Assembly: GCA_022449455.1 (NCBI GenBank)
Contig: JAKUPL010000018.1
Coordinates: 1 to 64,000, forward strand
Reading direction: 5' to 3'
Source: Alcanivorax sp.
Lineage (GTDB): Bacteria > Pseudomonadota > Gammaproteobacteria > Pseudomonadales > Alcanivoracaceae
DNA length: 64,000 nucleotides
Shown here piece after piece: positions 53,571-62,986 of this stretch (position 1 is the stretch's first letter; each line of letters starts with the position of its first letter). The notes beneath the pieces were generated by a model. It saw nothing but the letters and a program-made list of their open reading frames with translations, was not told where the DNA came from and did no database searches. Made by a program: the position numbers and the translations under genes.

Positions 53571-54340
53571 TTCTTTTCAAAGAATTCCCGGGTGGCGTCA
53601 TCGGCGGGGAAATAATGCTCGATGCGCAGCTCCTCCATGATCACATCCATGGCGGTGCCGAAGCTGGCGAGGGTGGAGAAGGTGGTCAGGCGCTGGCCGC
53701 CCACCATCATCCGCAGGGTCAGCATGGGGTCCACGCTGACCGGCGTGGCGCCCAGCAGGGCGGGCACGTCCGCCAGGTCTTCCAGGCGCCGGTACAGGCG
53801 CTGCAACGGCGGGTCCGGGCGCAGGTCCAGGTCCCGGCGCAGGCGCCGCAGCAGCACCGAGGCCACCAGATCCCAATTGAGAATAAAGGGTTTGAAGCCT
53901 TCCGGGTGAAACACCAGCTCCACGATGTTGCCGGTGGCCGGCAGCGGGCCGCCCTCGGCGACCATCGCCTGGATCAGTCCTTGCAGCGCGGTATTGGCCA
54001 GCAGCAGATTCCAGTGGGCGTCGAGCACGGCGGCCGGGTAGGGCAGGTGGTTGTCGAGCATCACCTCCAGGGCTTCGCGCACCGGCGCCATGGCCGGTTC
54101 GTCCAGGCGCGTCTCGCCGTACACCGGCGCGTGGCCGGCGGCCACCAGCAATTGATTGGTGTCGCGGCAATTGAGGTCCAGGGCCGCCGCCAGCCGCCGC
54201 AGCAGGCCGGCGCTGGCACGGGCGCGGCCGGTTTCCACGAAACTCAGATGACGGCTCGACACCGCCGCCCGGCCGGCCAGCTCAAGCTGGCTGAGGCGGC
54301 GCGTCTTGCGCCAGTCGGAAAGCAATTCGCCCGGGTCCAT
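53549..54340 (-). CDS. XRE/MmyB-type transcriptional regulator
   Basis: The 263-residue protein has an N-terminal XRE helix-turn-helix (about residues 3-60, RLSQLELAGRAAVSSRHLSFVETGRARAS) and the MmyB ligand-binding-like domain (about 90-255; PAAVLDAHWNLLLANTAL, NIVELVFHPEGF, MEELRIEHYFPADDA). MmyB-type regulators control small operons, often binding fatty-acid-like ligands. The C-terminal IQDAG and its stop are read from the palindromic repeat. It is divergent from a membrane-protein gene with an inverted repeat between them. Confidence 0.9.
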   Translation of the reverse strand: MDPGELLSDWRKTRRLSQLELAGRAAVSSRHLSFVETGRARASAGLLRRLAAALDLNCRDTNQLLVAAGHAPVYGETRLDEPAMAPVREALEVMLDNHLPYPAAVLDAHWNLLLANTALQGLIQAMVAEGGPLPATGNIVELVFHPEGFKPFILNWDLVASVLLRRLRRDLDLRPDPPLQRLYRRLEDLADVPALLGATPVSVDPMLTLRMMVGGQRLTTFSTLASFGTAMDVIMEELRIEHYFPADDATREFFEKNSIQDAG

Positions 54341-54361
54341 CTTCGCACCTTGTGTTGCGCC

Positions 54362-54378
54362 ATTACCCACCAGGTAAT
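54362..54378. promoter_or_regulatory. Inverted repeat between MmyB-type regulator and divergent gene, candidate operator
   Basis: ATTACC-CACCA-GGTAAT is an exact 6-5-6 inverted repeat in the 97-base gap, 22 bases upstream of the regulator ATG and about 60 bases upstream of the divergent gene. The position suits an operator through which the regulator controls both genes. Confidence 0.6.
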
Positions 54379-54437
54379 TGTTTCACTTCCCCGGCGTGAC
54401 GATGCTGACTCTACCAGAAACGACGAGGAGAAAGACC

Positions 54438-54851
54438 ATGCCCTGGCAATCCCTGAAACACGCGCTTTGGTTCAACGCCATCGGCACCGCCCTGCTGGGT
54501 GTCGTCCTGATCGCCGCCGCCGGGCCCCTGGCGGGCCTGTTCAGCGCCTACCCCGGCGCCGTGCCGCCGCTGCTGATGACCGGCGCCGGCATCGTTTGCC
54601 TGCTGTTCGCCGTGGATCTGGGCTGGGCGGCCCGCCGCCCGGACGGGCGCCCCGGGGTTGTTCGCCTGCTGACCCTGGCCGACGCCGGCCTGGTGCTGGC
54701 ACTGCCGGTGGTGATGCTGGTGGCCGCGCCCCGGTTGTCACTGTGGGGCCAACTGCTGCTGGCGGACCTGGCCCTGATCACCGCCTTCCTGGTCTGGTGC
54801 CAATGGCGCGGCCTGGGCGCGGTTCCGGTGGCTCTGGGCGCCCGGCGGTGA
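54438..54851 (+). CDS. Four-helix membrane protein, likely target of the divergent regulator
   Basis: The 137-residue protein has four hydrophobic helices (about residues 10-34, 42-64, 76-98 and 104-122) and little else. The ATG has GAGGAG eight bases upstream. I recognise no named family with certainty. Divergence from an MmyB-type regulator with an operator-like repeat between them suggests regulated expression. Confidence 0.8.
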   Translation: MPWQSLKHALWFNAIGTALLGVVLIAAAGPLAGLFSAYPGAVPPLLMTGAGIVCLLFAVDLGWAARRPDGRPGVVRLLTLADAGLVLALPVVMLVAAPRLSLWGQLLLADLALITAFLVWCQWRGLGAVPVALGARR

Positions 54852-54938
54852 GTGAGGTGCCGTTGTTCAGCATCCTTTGACACCCGCCCCCGCCGGTTGC
54901 GGTATTCTGCGGGCGGGTAAGTCAATCAAGGTGATGCA

Positions 54939-55118
54939 ATGGGCGAGATCGTTCCGTTCAAGAAGCCGGCCCGTAAAAAGCCCAAGAAGGGACTGTGCCA
55001 GCACGGCTTCCACAAGTGGAAGGTGGTCAAGAACACCCGCTTCGACAGCCAGCGCGGCAAGCTGGTGACCCGCTACCAGTGCGAGCGTTGCGGCAAACGG
55101 AAGGTGGAGGCGCACTGA
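54939..55118 (+). CDS. Small zinc-ribbon-like protein
   Basis: The 59-residue protein is strongly basic (PFKKPARKKPKKG at the N terminus), with LCQHGFHKW near residue 20 and RYQCERCGKRK near the end, so Cys and His pairs could hold one zinc ion. AAGGTGA precedes the ATG by five bases. The stop is two bases before the next small gene, so the two are co-translated. Nucleic-acid or ribosome binding is plausible from charge only. Confidence 0.7.
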   Translation: MGEIVPFKKPARKKPKKGLCQHGFHKWKVVKNTRFDSQRGKLVTRYQCERCGKRKVEAH

Positions 55119-55119
55119 C

Positions 55120-55305
55120 ATGCTGGAAATGAAACGCCATTGCGAACACTGCCAGCAGGCCCTGGCCGAGGACGGCGAGGCCTACATCTGTTCCTATGAA
55201 TGCAGCTTCTGCGTGGACTGCTGCACCGCCTTCAGCGCGACCTGCCCCAACTGCGCCGGGGAGCTGGTGCGCCGGCCCCGTCGCGCCACGGACGCCGCCG
55301 AATGA
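55120..55305 (+). CDS. DUF1272 cysteine-rich small protein
   Basis: The 61-residue protein has Cys pairs CEHCQQAL, YICSYECSFC, DCC and CPNCAGELVRRP, the DUF1272 pattern of a small zinc-binding domain. The function is unknown. Its stop overlaps the start of the alpha/beta hydrolase gene (ATGA). With the preceding 59-residue gene it forms a pair of small metal-binding proteins ahead of a hydrolase. Confidence 0.85.
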   Translation: MLEMKRHCEHCQQALAEDGEAYICSYECSFCVDCCTAFSATCPNCAGELVRRPRRATDAAE

Positions 55306-56153
55306 ACGGCGAGCCGTTCAGCGTCGACAACGGCGCCGGCTATCGGGTGCCCTTGAGCTGGTACCCGGCCGCCGCCGGCGCGCCGATCCTGCTGGTGCTG
55401 CCGGCCCTGGGCGTGTCCGTGCGCTTTTACGACAAGCTGGCGGTGGCGCTGGCGGCGCGTGGCTTCAGCGTGGCGCTGATGGAGCAGCGTGGCCAGGGCG
55501 ACAGCGCCCTGCGCCCGTCCCGGCGCAGCGACTGGGGCTTCGCCGAGGTGCTCGACCGGGATCTGCCGGCGGTGCTGGACTGGCTGCGCGACCATCATCC
55601 GGAAGCGCCGCTGTACGTGCTCGGTCACAGCCTGGGCGGCCATTTCGCCGCCCTCACCGCCGCGCGTCTGCCGGCGCGGGTGGACGGCCTGGTGCTGGTG
55701 GCCACCGGCAGCCCCTGGCTGAACGCCTTCGCCGGGCCCATGCGCAACAAGGTCCGGCTGCTCACCCGGCTGATTCCGGTTTGCAATCTGGTGCTGGGCT
55801 ATTACCCCGGTGACCGCATCGGCTTTGGTGGTCGGGAGGCGCGCACGTTAATGGCCGACTGGCGCGGGCTGGCGTTGACCAACCGCTATCGCGCGCAAGG
55901 TCTGGACCAGGATCTGGAGGCCGCCGTGGCCGCGTACCCGGGCCCGGTGCTGGCGATCCGCCTGGCGGACGACGCCTTCGCGCCGGCGGATTCGGTGCAC
56001 GCGGTCACCGACAAATTCCGTGCCGCCGGCCTGATCGAGGAAACCCTGGACGCCCACCAGCTCGGCGACAAGGCGGACCATTTCCGCTGGGCGCGCCAGG
56101 CCGACACCGTGGCGGAGCGGGTGCGCATCTGGCACGGCGCGCCGGCGGACTGA
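55302..56153 (+). CDS. Alpha/beta-fold hydrolase
   Basis: The 283-residue protein has the strand-turn PILLVLPALGVSVRFYDKLA near residue 27, MEQRGQGDSALRP near 65 and the nucleophile GHSLGGHFAAL near 107. A C-terminal histidine in DKADHFRWARQ near 262 could complete the triad. It resembles the serine aminopeptidase / lysophospholipase group. It is translationally coupled to DUF1272. The substrate is unknown. Confidence 0.85.
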   Translation: MNGEPFSVDNGAGYRVPLSWYPAAAGAPILLVLPALGVSVRFYDKLAVALAARGFSVALMEQRGQGDSALRPSRRSDWGFAEVLDRDLPAVLDWLRDHHPEAPLYVLGHSLGGHFAALTAARLPARVDGLVLVATGSPWLNAFAGPMRNKVRLLTRLIPVCNLVLGYYPGDRIGFGGREARTLMADWRGLALTNRYRAQGLDQDLEAAVAAYPGPVLAIRLADDAFAPADSVHAVTDKFRAAGLIEETLDAHQLGDKADHFRWARQADTVAERVRIWHGAPAD

Positions 56154-56262
56154 GCGGGCCTTTGTCCCCGAGCCCCGGGGGCGGTACTCTTAGCGGCCAG
56201 AACCCGTCATTGAAGCGCCACCGATCCGAGTGGCCGGGTCCCTGGAGTACCGTCCGGAAACC

Positions 56263-57102
56263 ATGCCCTTGCCCACCCCAGCGTCCGAGCCGTCCAACAC
56301 CGATCCCGTGCTGATCTTCGATTCCGGCGTCGGCGGCTTGTCCGTGGTGCGCGCCCTGCGCGCGCAGTTGCCCGGGGTGCCGCTGGCCTATGTGTGCGAC
56401 AACGCGGCGCTGCCCTACGGCACCAAGCCGGACGACTGGCTGGTGGCGCGCATCGTGGCGGTGTGCGCGGCGGCGCTGGCGGCCAGCGGCGCCCGCGCCC
56501 TGGTGGTGGCCTGCAACACCGCCAGCACCCTGGCCCTGGAGGCGTTGCGTGAACGCCTGGCGATCCCGGTGGTGGGCACGGTGCCGGCGATCAAGCCCGC
56601 CGCCGCCCTCAGCCACAGCGGCGTGATCGGCCTGCTGGCCACCTCGGCCACGGTGTGCCGGCCTTACACCGACCGCCTGATCGCCGACTTCGCCGCCGGC
56701 CGCACGGTGGTGCGGGTGGCCGCCGACGCCCTGGTGGCCCAGGCGGAACGCCGGGTCGCCGGCGAGACCCTGGACCGGGACGCCTTGGACCGGGCGCTGG
56801 CGCCGCTGTGGGCCGAGGAGCGTCTGGATACCGTGGTGCTCGGCTGCACGCATTTCCCGTTACTCAGCGAAGTACTCGCCGAGCGCGCCCCGCGTCCGGT
56901 GCAATGGGTGGACTCCGGCGCCGCCATTGCCCGGCGGGTGGCGCAGGTGCTCGATCCGCTGCCACCCGTCGGCATCAACGCCGGCGACCCGGCCTGGGCC
57001 ACCGGCCCGGTATCGCCGGGTCTGACACGGGGCTTCGCCGGCTTTGGTTTCGGTACGCCACGTTCGTTGCTGCTCCCCGCCGGCGGGGGGGAGCGCGGCT
57101 GA
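56263..57102 (+). CDS. murI: Glutamate racemase
   Basis: MurI makes D-glutamate for peptidoglycan. The 279-residue protein shows both catalytic cysteine motifs, VVACNTASTLALE near residue 84 and VVLGCTHFPLLSE near 193, and the opening IFDSGVGGLSVVRAL near 18. I chose the ATG at 56263; an in-frame GTG at 56230 would add 11 residues. It is convergent with the carboxylase gene, eight bases apart. Confidence 0.95.
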   Translation: MPLPTPASEPSNTDPVLIFDSGVGGLSVVRALRAQLPGVPLAYVCDNAALPYGTKPDDWLVARIVAVCAAALAASGARALVVACNTASTLALEALRERLAIPVVGTVPAIKPAAALSHSGVIGLLATSATVCRPYTDRLIADFAAGRTVVRVAADALVAQAERRVAGETLDRDALDRALAPLWAEERLDTVVLGCTHFPLLSEVLAERAPRPVQWVDSGAAIARRVAQVLDPLPPVGINAGDPAWATGPVSPGLTRGFAGFGFGTPRSLLLPAGGGERG

Positions 57103-57110
57103 AGCCGTCC

Positions 57111-60100
57111 CTACGGGGCTCCGATCACCATCACCGCCTGCCCGGCATTGATCTGCTGGCCCTCCTGGCGGGCCACATGGATCACTTTGCCCGCCTCCGG
57201 CGCGGTGACTTCGATCTCCATCTTCATGGCTTCCAGAATCGCCACCGGCTGCCCGGCGTCCACCGTATCGCCCTCGGCCACCAGCAGCTTCCAGATATTG
57301 CCGGCGGTGGGCGCTTCCACCGGGGTGCCGTCGGGCAGGCCGTCGGCGTCGCCGGCGTTCAGGTCCTGCTGCGCTTCGAAATGCAGCTGGCCGCTTTCCT
57401 CCCAGCGCTGCAGCTCCTCGTCAAAGGCGCGGTTGCGGGCTTCGGTGAAGTCGCGGATGGACGCTTCGTTGTGTTCCAGAAAGCGCTGGTACCCGGCCAG
57501 ATTGAAAGTGGTGTCCTCCACCTTGAACGGGTAGCGGCCCTTGGGGAAATCCCGGCGGATTTGCTGTAGCTCCTCGGCGGAGACTTCGTAGAAGCGGATC
57601 TGGTCGAAGAAGCGCAGCAGCCAGGGTTGGGGGAACGCCTCGGTGCGGTGGAAGCGGTTCCACATCTGGAAGGTGCGCCCCACGAACTGGTAGCCGCCGG
57701 GGCCTTCCATGCCGTACACGCACAGATAGGAACCGCCGATGCCCACCGAGTTTTCGGCGGTCCAGGTGCGCGCCGGATTGTATTTGGTGGTCACCAGCCG
57801 GTGACGCGGGTCGTAGGGGGTGGCCACCGGCGCGCCCAGATAGACGTCGCCCAGGCCCATTACCACGTAGCTGGCCTCGAACAGAATCCGCTTTACCTCG
57901 TCGACGCTGTCCAGGCCGTTGATGCGGCGGATGAACTCGATATTGCTCGGGCACCAGGGCGCGTCCTTGCGCACCGACTGCGTGTATTTCTCGATGGCCA
58001 ACCGGCAGGCCTCGTCGTCCCAGCTCAGCGGCAGATGGACGATGCGCGAGGGCACCTCCAGATCGTCCTGTTTGTCCAGGGTCAGCTCGGCGTCCTTGAG
58101 GGTGGCCAGCAGCCCGGTCCGGGGCAGCACGGCGGGGTCGAAGTGCACCTGCAGGGAGCGGATGCCCGGCGTCAGTTCCAGCACCCCGTCCAGGTTCTTC
58201 TCCTGCAGCCACAGCATCAGGGCGTGGGCGCGGAAGCGCAGCCGCAGGTCCAGCTCCAGGGGGCCGTATTCCACCAACAGATAGCGGTCGCCGGCGGCCC
58301 GGTAGACCACCGCCGGGCCTTCCGCCTGTTCCTCCAGGCGGTCCAGCACCGGGGTGGTCACCGGCGCCGGCGGGGCCGTGCGGGCCGGCGCGCTCAGGGT
58401 GTCGATACAGCGGTCCTGTTCGGCGGCCAGGGCGTCCGCGTCGTCCAGGCTCACCGGCACGAAGCGCAGGCGGTCGCCGGCCTTCAGCTGACCCAGCTTC
58501 CAGCGGTCCGCCAGGATCACCGTGGCCGGGCACACGAAGCCGCCCAGGGAGGGGCCGTCCGGGCCCAGGATCACCGGCATGTCGCCGGTGAAATCCACGC
58601 TGCCGATGGCGTAGGCGTTGTCGTGAATATTGGACGGGTGCATGCCGGCCTCGCCGCCGTCCCGACGCGCCCATTGCGGCTTCGGGCCCACCAGTCGCAC
58701 GCCGGTGCGGCTGGAGTTGTAGTGCACCTGCCAGTCGGCGCTGAAGAAGGTCTCGATGTCCTGGTCGGTGAAGAAGTCCGGCGCACCGTGGGGGCCGTAG
58801 ATCACGCGCAGTTCCCAGCGGTCGCCGAGGGCGGGCTTCAAGGTCTCCGGAATCGCCGGTGAAGCCGTATCGGTGCCGGGCTCGCCCAGGTGCAGCACAT
58901 CGCCGGTGCGCAGCGCCCGGCCACCATGGCCGCCGAACTGCCCCAGGGTGAAGGTGCCACGGGAGCCCAGATAGGGCTGGCATTGCAGGCCGCCGGCCAC
59001 CGCCAGGTAGGCGCGGGCGCCGTGGCCGCGCACCTTGCCCAGCTTGAGGGTCTGGCCGGCGCCGACCGCGATCGCCCGGTAGGCGGCCACCGGTTCGCCG
59101 TCCAGGGTGGCGTTCATATCGGCGCCGGTGAGGGCGACGCGGGTGGCGCGATTGAAGCGCAGGGTGGGGCCATTGAGGGTGAACTCCAGCCCGGCGGCAT
59201 TTTCCTCGTTGCCCAGCAGCCGGTTGCCGAGGCGGAAACTCAGCGCGTCGAAGGGCCCGGACGGCGGCACCCCCACCGGCCAGTAGCCCTGGCGGCCGGG
59301 GTAATCCTGCACCGTGGTCAGGGTGCCGCCGGCCAGCACGTCCAGGGTGGCGGGTACATAGTGGAAGTGATTGAGATAGCGGGTGGTCATCTCGCCGTTG
59401 CGGAACACCGGGTCGGCCAGCACCGCGCCCAGGTACTCACGGTTGGTCTCGATGCCCTCGATCAGGGTGTGCGCCAGGGCGCCCTCCAGGGCCGCCAGGG
59501 CGCCGTCGCGGTCCGCCTGGTGGACGATCACCTTGGCCAGCATCGGGTCGAAAAAGGGCGACACGGTCAGGCCCGCTTCGATCCAGTGGTCGATGCGCAG
59601 ACCCTCTGTTTGTGGGGCGGTGTCGGGAAAGCTCACCGCCGTCAGCAGGCCGGCGCAGGGCTGAAAATCCTTGTTCGGATCCTCCGCGTAGAGGCGCGCC
59701 TGGATGGCGTGGCCGCGCGGGCGAAGTGGCGCGGCCAGGGCGTGCAGGTCGTCCAGCTCGCCGGCGGCCAGGCGCACCATCCAGTCCACCAGATCCACGC
59801 CGTAGACCGCCTCGGTAACACCGTGCTCCACCTGCAGCCGGGTGTTCACCTCGAGAAAATAAAAATCGTTGCTGTCCTGGTCGACGATGAATTCCACGGT
59901 GCCCGCGTTGCGGTAGCTTACCGCCGCCATCAGCCGGCGGGCGGTGTCGTGCAGGGTGGCGCGCACCGCGTCCGGCAGATGCGGCGCCGGGGTTTCCTCC
60001 AGCACCTTCTGGTGCCGCCGTTGCGCGGAGCAGTCGCGCTCGCCCAGGGCCACGGCGGTGCCCCGGCCGTCGCCGAACACCTGCACTTCGATGTGCCGGG

Positions 60101-60713
60101 CCCGCTCGATGTATTTCTCCAGGAACACGCCGTCGTTGGAAAAATTGTTGGCGCTGAGCCGGCGCACCGTGTCCCAGGCTTTCGTCAGTTCGCCGTCGTC
60201 GCGGCAGATCTGCATGCCAATGCCGCCGCCGCCGGCGGTGCTTTTCAGCATCACCGGGTAGCCGATGCCGGCGCCGGCCCGGCGGGCCGCGTCCAGGTCT
60301 TCCAGCAGGCCGGTGCCGGGCAGCAGCGGCACGCCGTTGGCCTCGGCCAGGGCGCGGGCGGTGTGCTTGAGGCCGAAGTCGCGCATCTGTTGCGGCGTGG
60401 GCCCGATAAAGGCGATGCCGTTGGCTTCGCAGCGTTCCACGAAGTCCGGGTTCTCGCTGAGAAAGCCATAGCCCGGGTGTACCGCGTCGATGCCGTGTTC
60501 GGCCATCAGCGCGAACAGCTTGTCCTGGTTCAGATAGGTGTGCGCGGCGTTGCCCTCGCCCAGGTTCAGGGCCAGGTCGGCCTCGGCCACATGGCGGGAG
60601 TCCGCGTCGGCGTCGGCGTACACGGCCACGCCGGTGGCGCCCAGGGTACGCAGGGTGTGCAGGATTCGGGTGGCGATGGCGCCACGGTTGGCGATCAGTA
60701 CCTTCTTGAACAT
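57111..60713 (-). CDS. Biotin-dependent urea/guanidine carboxylase
   Basis: The 1200-residue single-chain enzyme has a biotin carboxylase region (about residues 1-450; [30 protein letters not shown]), an AHS2-like domain (about 470-780), an AHS1-like domain (about 820-1030), and a C-terminal biotinyl domain with the lysine in ILEAMKMEI near 1170. This is the urea carboxylase architecture. Clustering with two DUF1989 proteins and a TauABC-like transporter points to the guanidine carboxylase branch, which carboxylates guanidine in nitrogen assimilation. I cannot read the substrate-determining residue with certainty. I chose the ATG at 60713. Confidence 0.92.
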   Translation of the reverse strand: MFKKVLIANRGAIATRILHTLRTLGATGVAVYADADADSRHVAEADLALNLGEGNAAHTYLNQDKLFALMAEHGIDAVHPGYGFLSENPDFVERCEANGIAFIGPTPQQMRDFGLKHTARALAEANGVPLLPGTGLLEDLDAARRAGAGIGYPVMLKSTAGGGGIGMQICRDDGELTKAWDTVRRLSANNFSNDGVFLEKYIERARHIEVQVFGDGRGTAVALGERDCSAQRRHQKVLEETPAPHLPDAVRATLHDTARRLMAAVSYRNAGTVEFIVDQDSNDFYFLEVNTRLQVEHGVTEAVYGVDLVDWMVRLAAGELDDLHALAAPLRPRGHAIQARLYAEDPNKDFQPCAGLLTAVSFPDTAPQTEGLRIDHWIEAGLTVSPFFDPMLAKVIVHQADRDGALAALEGALAHTLIEGIETNREYLGAVLADPVFRNGEMTTRYLNHFHYVPATLDVLAGGTLTTVQDYPGRQGYWPVGVPPSGPFDALSFRLGNRLLGNEENAAGLEFTLNGPTLRFNRATRVALTGADMNATLDGEPVAAYRAIAVGAGQTLKLGKVRGHGARAYLAVAGGLQCQPYLGSRGTFTLGQFGGHGGRALRTGDVLHLGEPGTDTASPAIPETLKPALGDRWELRVIYGPHGAPDFFTDQDIETFFSADWQVHYNSSRTGVRLVGPKPQWARRDGGEAGMHPSNIHDNAYAIGSVDFTGDMPVILGPDGPSLGGFVCPATVILADRWKLGQLKAGDRLRFVPVSLDDADALAAEQDRCIDTLSAPARTAPPAPVTTPVLDRLEEQAEGPAVVYRAAGDRYLLVEYGPLELDLRLRFRAHALMLWLQEKNLDGVLELTPGIRSLQVHFDPAVLPRTGLLATLKDAELTLDKQDDLEVPSRIVHLPLSWDDEACRLAIEKYTQSVRKDAPWCPSNIEFIRRINGLDSVDEVKRILFEASYVVMGLGDVYLGAPVATPYDPRHRLVTTKYNPARTWTAENSVGIGGSYLCVYGMEGPGGYQFVGRTFQMWNRFHRTEAFPQPWLLRFFDQIRFYEVSAEELQQIRRDFPKGRYPFKVEDTTFNLAGYQRFLEHNEASIRDFTEARNRAFDEELQRWEESGQLHFEAQQDLNAGDADGLPDGTPVEAPTAGNIWKLLVAEGDTVDAGQPVAILEAMKMEIEVTAPEAGKVIHVARQEGQQINAGQAVMVIGAP

Positions 60714-60796
60714 GGGGTCGCTCGCTGGCGTGGCGGGCCGTCCCGCCGTGGTCACGGATCACCGGGGTCGTCCCCGGCGCGGCGCGCGGGCGCCGG

Positions 60797-61435
60797 TCAG
60801 TGCCAGATCAGCACTTCGATGGGCGTCGGGTCGTAGCCGTTGCAGGGGTTGTTGAGCTGCGGGCAGTTGGAAATCAGCACCACGGTGTTCATCAAAGCCT
60901 TCATTTCCACGTACTTGCCCGGCGCGGAAATGCCGTCCTCGAAGGTCAGGCCGCCCTCGGCGGTGACCGGCACGTTCATGAAGAAATTGATGTTGTGGGC
61001 GATGTCGCGCTTGTCCAGGCCGTACTCTTCGTGCTCGTTGATGGCCAGCATCCAGCTGTCCCGGCAGGCGTGCATGCAGCGCTTCTTCAGGTCGTAGCGC
61101 ACCGTGTTGCTCTCGGTGGCGCAGGCGCCGCCCAGGGTGTCGTGGCGGCCGCAGGTGTCGGCGGTGATTTCCAGCATCGGCCGGTTGCGGTTGGAACGCA
61201 GCACCGAGCCGGCGGTGAGATAAACGTTGCCCTGTTCGCGCACCGTGTCCTGGGCGCTGTAGCGCTCGGCGGTGTCGTCGGCGTTGTAGAACAGGGTGTC
61301 GGCGGCCTGGTTCCCTTCCAGGTCGAGAATGCGGAAGGTCTCGCCGGCGCGCACCACTTTCAGGAAATAGTCGCCGGCGGGCACCACCTGGCGGAAGGCG
61401 GCGGCGTCGGGTTTAAACGGACTTTCCTTGATCAT
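60797..61435 (-). CDS. DUF1989 protein UAAP2 type, likely carboxyguanidine deiminase subunit
   Basis: The 212-residue protein belongs to the urea-carboxylase-associated DUF1989 family, second type: [19 protein letters not shown] near residue 35, [22 protein letters not shown] near 90 and [10 protein letters not shown] near 148, with cysteine and histidine residues that could bind metal. In guanidine-utilising bacteria this pair (CgdA/CgdB) forms the carboxyguanidine deiminase, which produces allophanate. The start lies 16 bases after the UAAP1 stop. Confidence 0.88.
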   Translation of the reverse strand: MIKESPFKPDAAAFRQVVPAGDYFLKVVRAGETFRILDLEGNQAADTLFYNADDTAERYSAQDTVREQGNVYLTAGSVLRSNRNRPMLEITADTCGRHDTLGGACATESNTVRYDLKKRCMHACRDSWMLAINEHEEYGLDKRDIAHNINFFMNVPVTAEGGLTFEDGISAPGKYVEMKALMNTVVLISNCPQLNNPCNGYDPTPIEVLIWH

Positions 61436-61451
61436 CGTCGTTCTCCTCCTC

Positions 61452-62168
61452 TCAGGCGCCCAGGTAATAAAGGCGGTTGTTCTCGAAGGCGCGGGCGTTC
61501 TCCGGGCGGAAGTTGAGGCAGTAGTCGTCCTCGGTGACCGGTTCCGCCTTGAGCATTTCCAGCCGCACTTTTTTCTTCGGGTAGTCCGACGCCGGATTGA
61601 GCGGGTGCGGGCAGGTGTGCAGCAGCACCAGGGTGTCCATGTCGAAACGCAGAGTGACCCGGGCGCCGGCCTTCGCCGCCGAGGGATCGAAACGCAGGGC
61701 GCCGTCGTCGCCGGTGACCACCTTGCTGAACAGATTCAGATTGGCGGCCAGGTCGCGCTCGGTGAGGCCGTACTTGGCCATCTCCACCAGAAAGCTGTCG
61801 TGGCCGCTCAGGTACCAGCCGTTGCGGTGTTCCTGGTAGCCGTGTTCGCCGTACTTCGCCTTGAGCGCGTCCGGGTGCAGGTTGCCGCACACGGTGTCGT
61901 GCCAGCCGAAGTCGTCCTCGACGATGGAGGCGAACACCCGGCCCATGTCGGAGTAGAGGCAGTTGCCCCGGGTCAGCTTGAAGGTGTGCTGGCCCTTGAG
62001 CGTGTCCGGCGCGTTGTAGCGCTCGCGCTTTTCTTCCGGGTTGTAGAACAGCAGGCCCACGTTGGCGCCGCCGTCCAGGTCGGTGAGGCGCAGGGCGGTG
62101 CCGCGGCGCATCCGGAACGACCAATGGGCGCCGCCGGGCATGGTGTACTCGTACAGCGGTTCGGTCAT
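61452..62168 (-). CDS. DUF1989 protein UAAP1 type, likely carboxyguanidine deiminase subunit
   Basis: The 238-residue protein is the first type of urea-carboxylase-associated DUF1989 protein: [21 protein letters not shown] near residue 10, [26 protein letters not shown], and [12 protein letters not shown] near 105. It would act with UAAP2. Its ribosome site (AAGGAG) lies in the second half of a 17-base tandem duplication whose first half encodes the end of the upstream ATPase gene. Confidence 0.88.
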   Translation of the reverse strand: MTEPLYEYTMPGGAHWSFRMRRGTALRLTDLDGGANVGLLFYNPEEKRERYNAPDTLKGQHTFKLTRGNCLYSDMGRVFASIVEDDFGWHDTVCGNLHPDALKAKYGEHGYQEHRNGWYLSGHDSFLVEMAKYGLTERDLAANLNLFSKVVTGDDGALRFDPSAAKAGARVTLRFDMDTLVLLHTCPHPLNPASDYPKKKVRLEMLKAEPVTEDDYCLNFRPENARAFENNRLYYLGA

Positions 62169-62198
62169 GGGGTGGCTCCTTTCATGGGGTGGCTCCTT
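62165..62198. repeat. 17-base tandem duplication at a stop/ribosome-site/start junction
   Basis: TCATGGGGTGGCTCCTT occurs twice in a row (62165-62181 and 62182-62198). On the minus strand one copy supplies the ATPase's last codons and TGA, the other supplies the AAGGAG ribosome site and ATG of UAAP1. The two copies are identical. Confidence 0.9.
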
Positions 62199-62976
62199 GT
62201 AGCAAACGGGAGGTGTCGTGCACGTTGCGGGCGATGGCCTGCAGGGTGCCCTTCTGGCTGTCGCCCACCGGCAGGTCGTAGGTGAGGCGGGCGCCGTAGC
62301 TTTCCGGGGACTGGGCGTCCCGGCGCACCTTGTCGAGCACCCACAGGCGGGTGCCCAGATAGAAGCCTTCCGCCAGGTCGTGGGTGATCATGAACACGGT
62401 GAGCCGCTGTTCGCGCCACAGGTCCAGCACCAACTGGTGCATGTCGCGGCGGATGCCCGGGTCCAGGGCGCCGAATGGCTCGTCCAGCAGCAGAATGCGC
62501 GGCTTCTTGATCAGCGCCTGGGCCAGCGCCAGGCGCTGCTGCATGCCGCCGGACAGTTCGTGGGGGTACTTGTCCAGGGCGCCGCCCAGGCCCACCGCTT
62601 CCAGCATCTCCACGGCGCGCGCGCGGATCGCTTTGCGGGTGGCGCCGAAGGCACGGCCCAGCCAGCGGTTGGCGTCCAGCTCGCCGCACAGGCTGGCGTT
62701 CTGCAGGGCGGTCAGGTGCGGCAGCACCGAGTAGCGCTGGAACACGATGCCCCGGCTTTCGTCCGGTTCATCGGGAATCGGCGCGCCGTCCAGCAGCAGC
62801 TGGCCCCGGCTCGGGCTTTCCGTGCCCAGCAGCATTTTCAGGAAGGTGGTCTTGCCGCAGCCGGAGGCGCCCACCAGGGTGATGAACTCGCCTTCCTCGA
62901 CGCGGGCGTTGAGGCGTTCCAGCACCACCTGATCGCCGTACTCCTTCCACAGATTGTTCAGTTCGATGATGGCCAT
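62182..62976 (-). CDS. ABC transporter ATP-binding protein, TauB/SsuB-like
   Basis: The 264-residue ATPase has Walker A GASGCGKTTFLKML near residue 36, signature LSGGMQQRLALAQAL near 140, Walker [13 protein letters not shown] near 161 and FMITHDLAEGFYLG. The type is that of nitrate/taurine/sulfonate importers, and this member is the one found with urea carboxylase clusters, so the cargo is probably guanidine or urea. It is followed by UAAP1 and preceded by its permease 10 bases upstream. Confidence 0.92.
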   Translation of the reverse strand: MAIIELNNLWKEYGDQVVLERLNARVEEGEFITLVGASGCGKTTFLKMLLGTESPSRGQLLLDGAPIPDEPDESRGIVFQRYSVLPHLTALQNASLCGELDANRWLGRAFGATRKAIRARAVEMLEAVGLGGALDKYPHELSGGMQQRLALAQALIKKPRILLLDEPFGALDPGIRRDMHQLVLDLWREQRLTVFMITHDLAEGFYLGTRLWVLDKVRRDAQSPESYGARLTYDLPVGDSQKGTLQAIARNVHDTSRLLQGATP

Positions 62977-62986
62977 GGTTCCCTCC

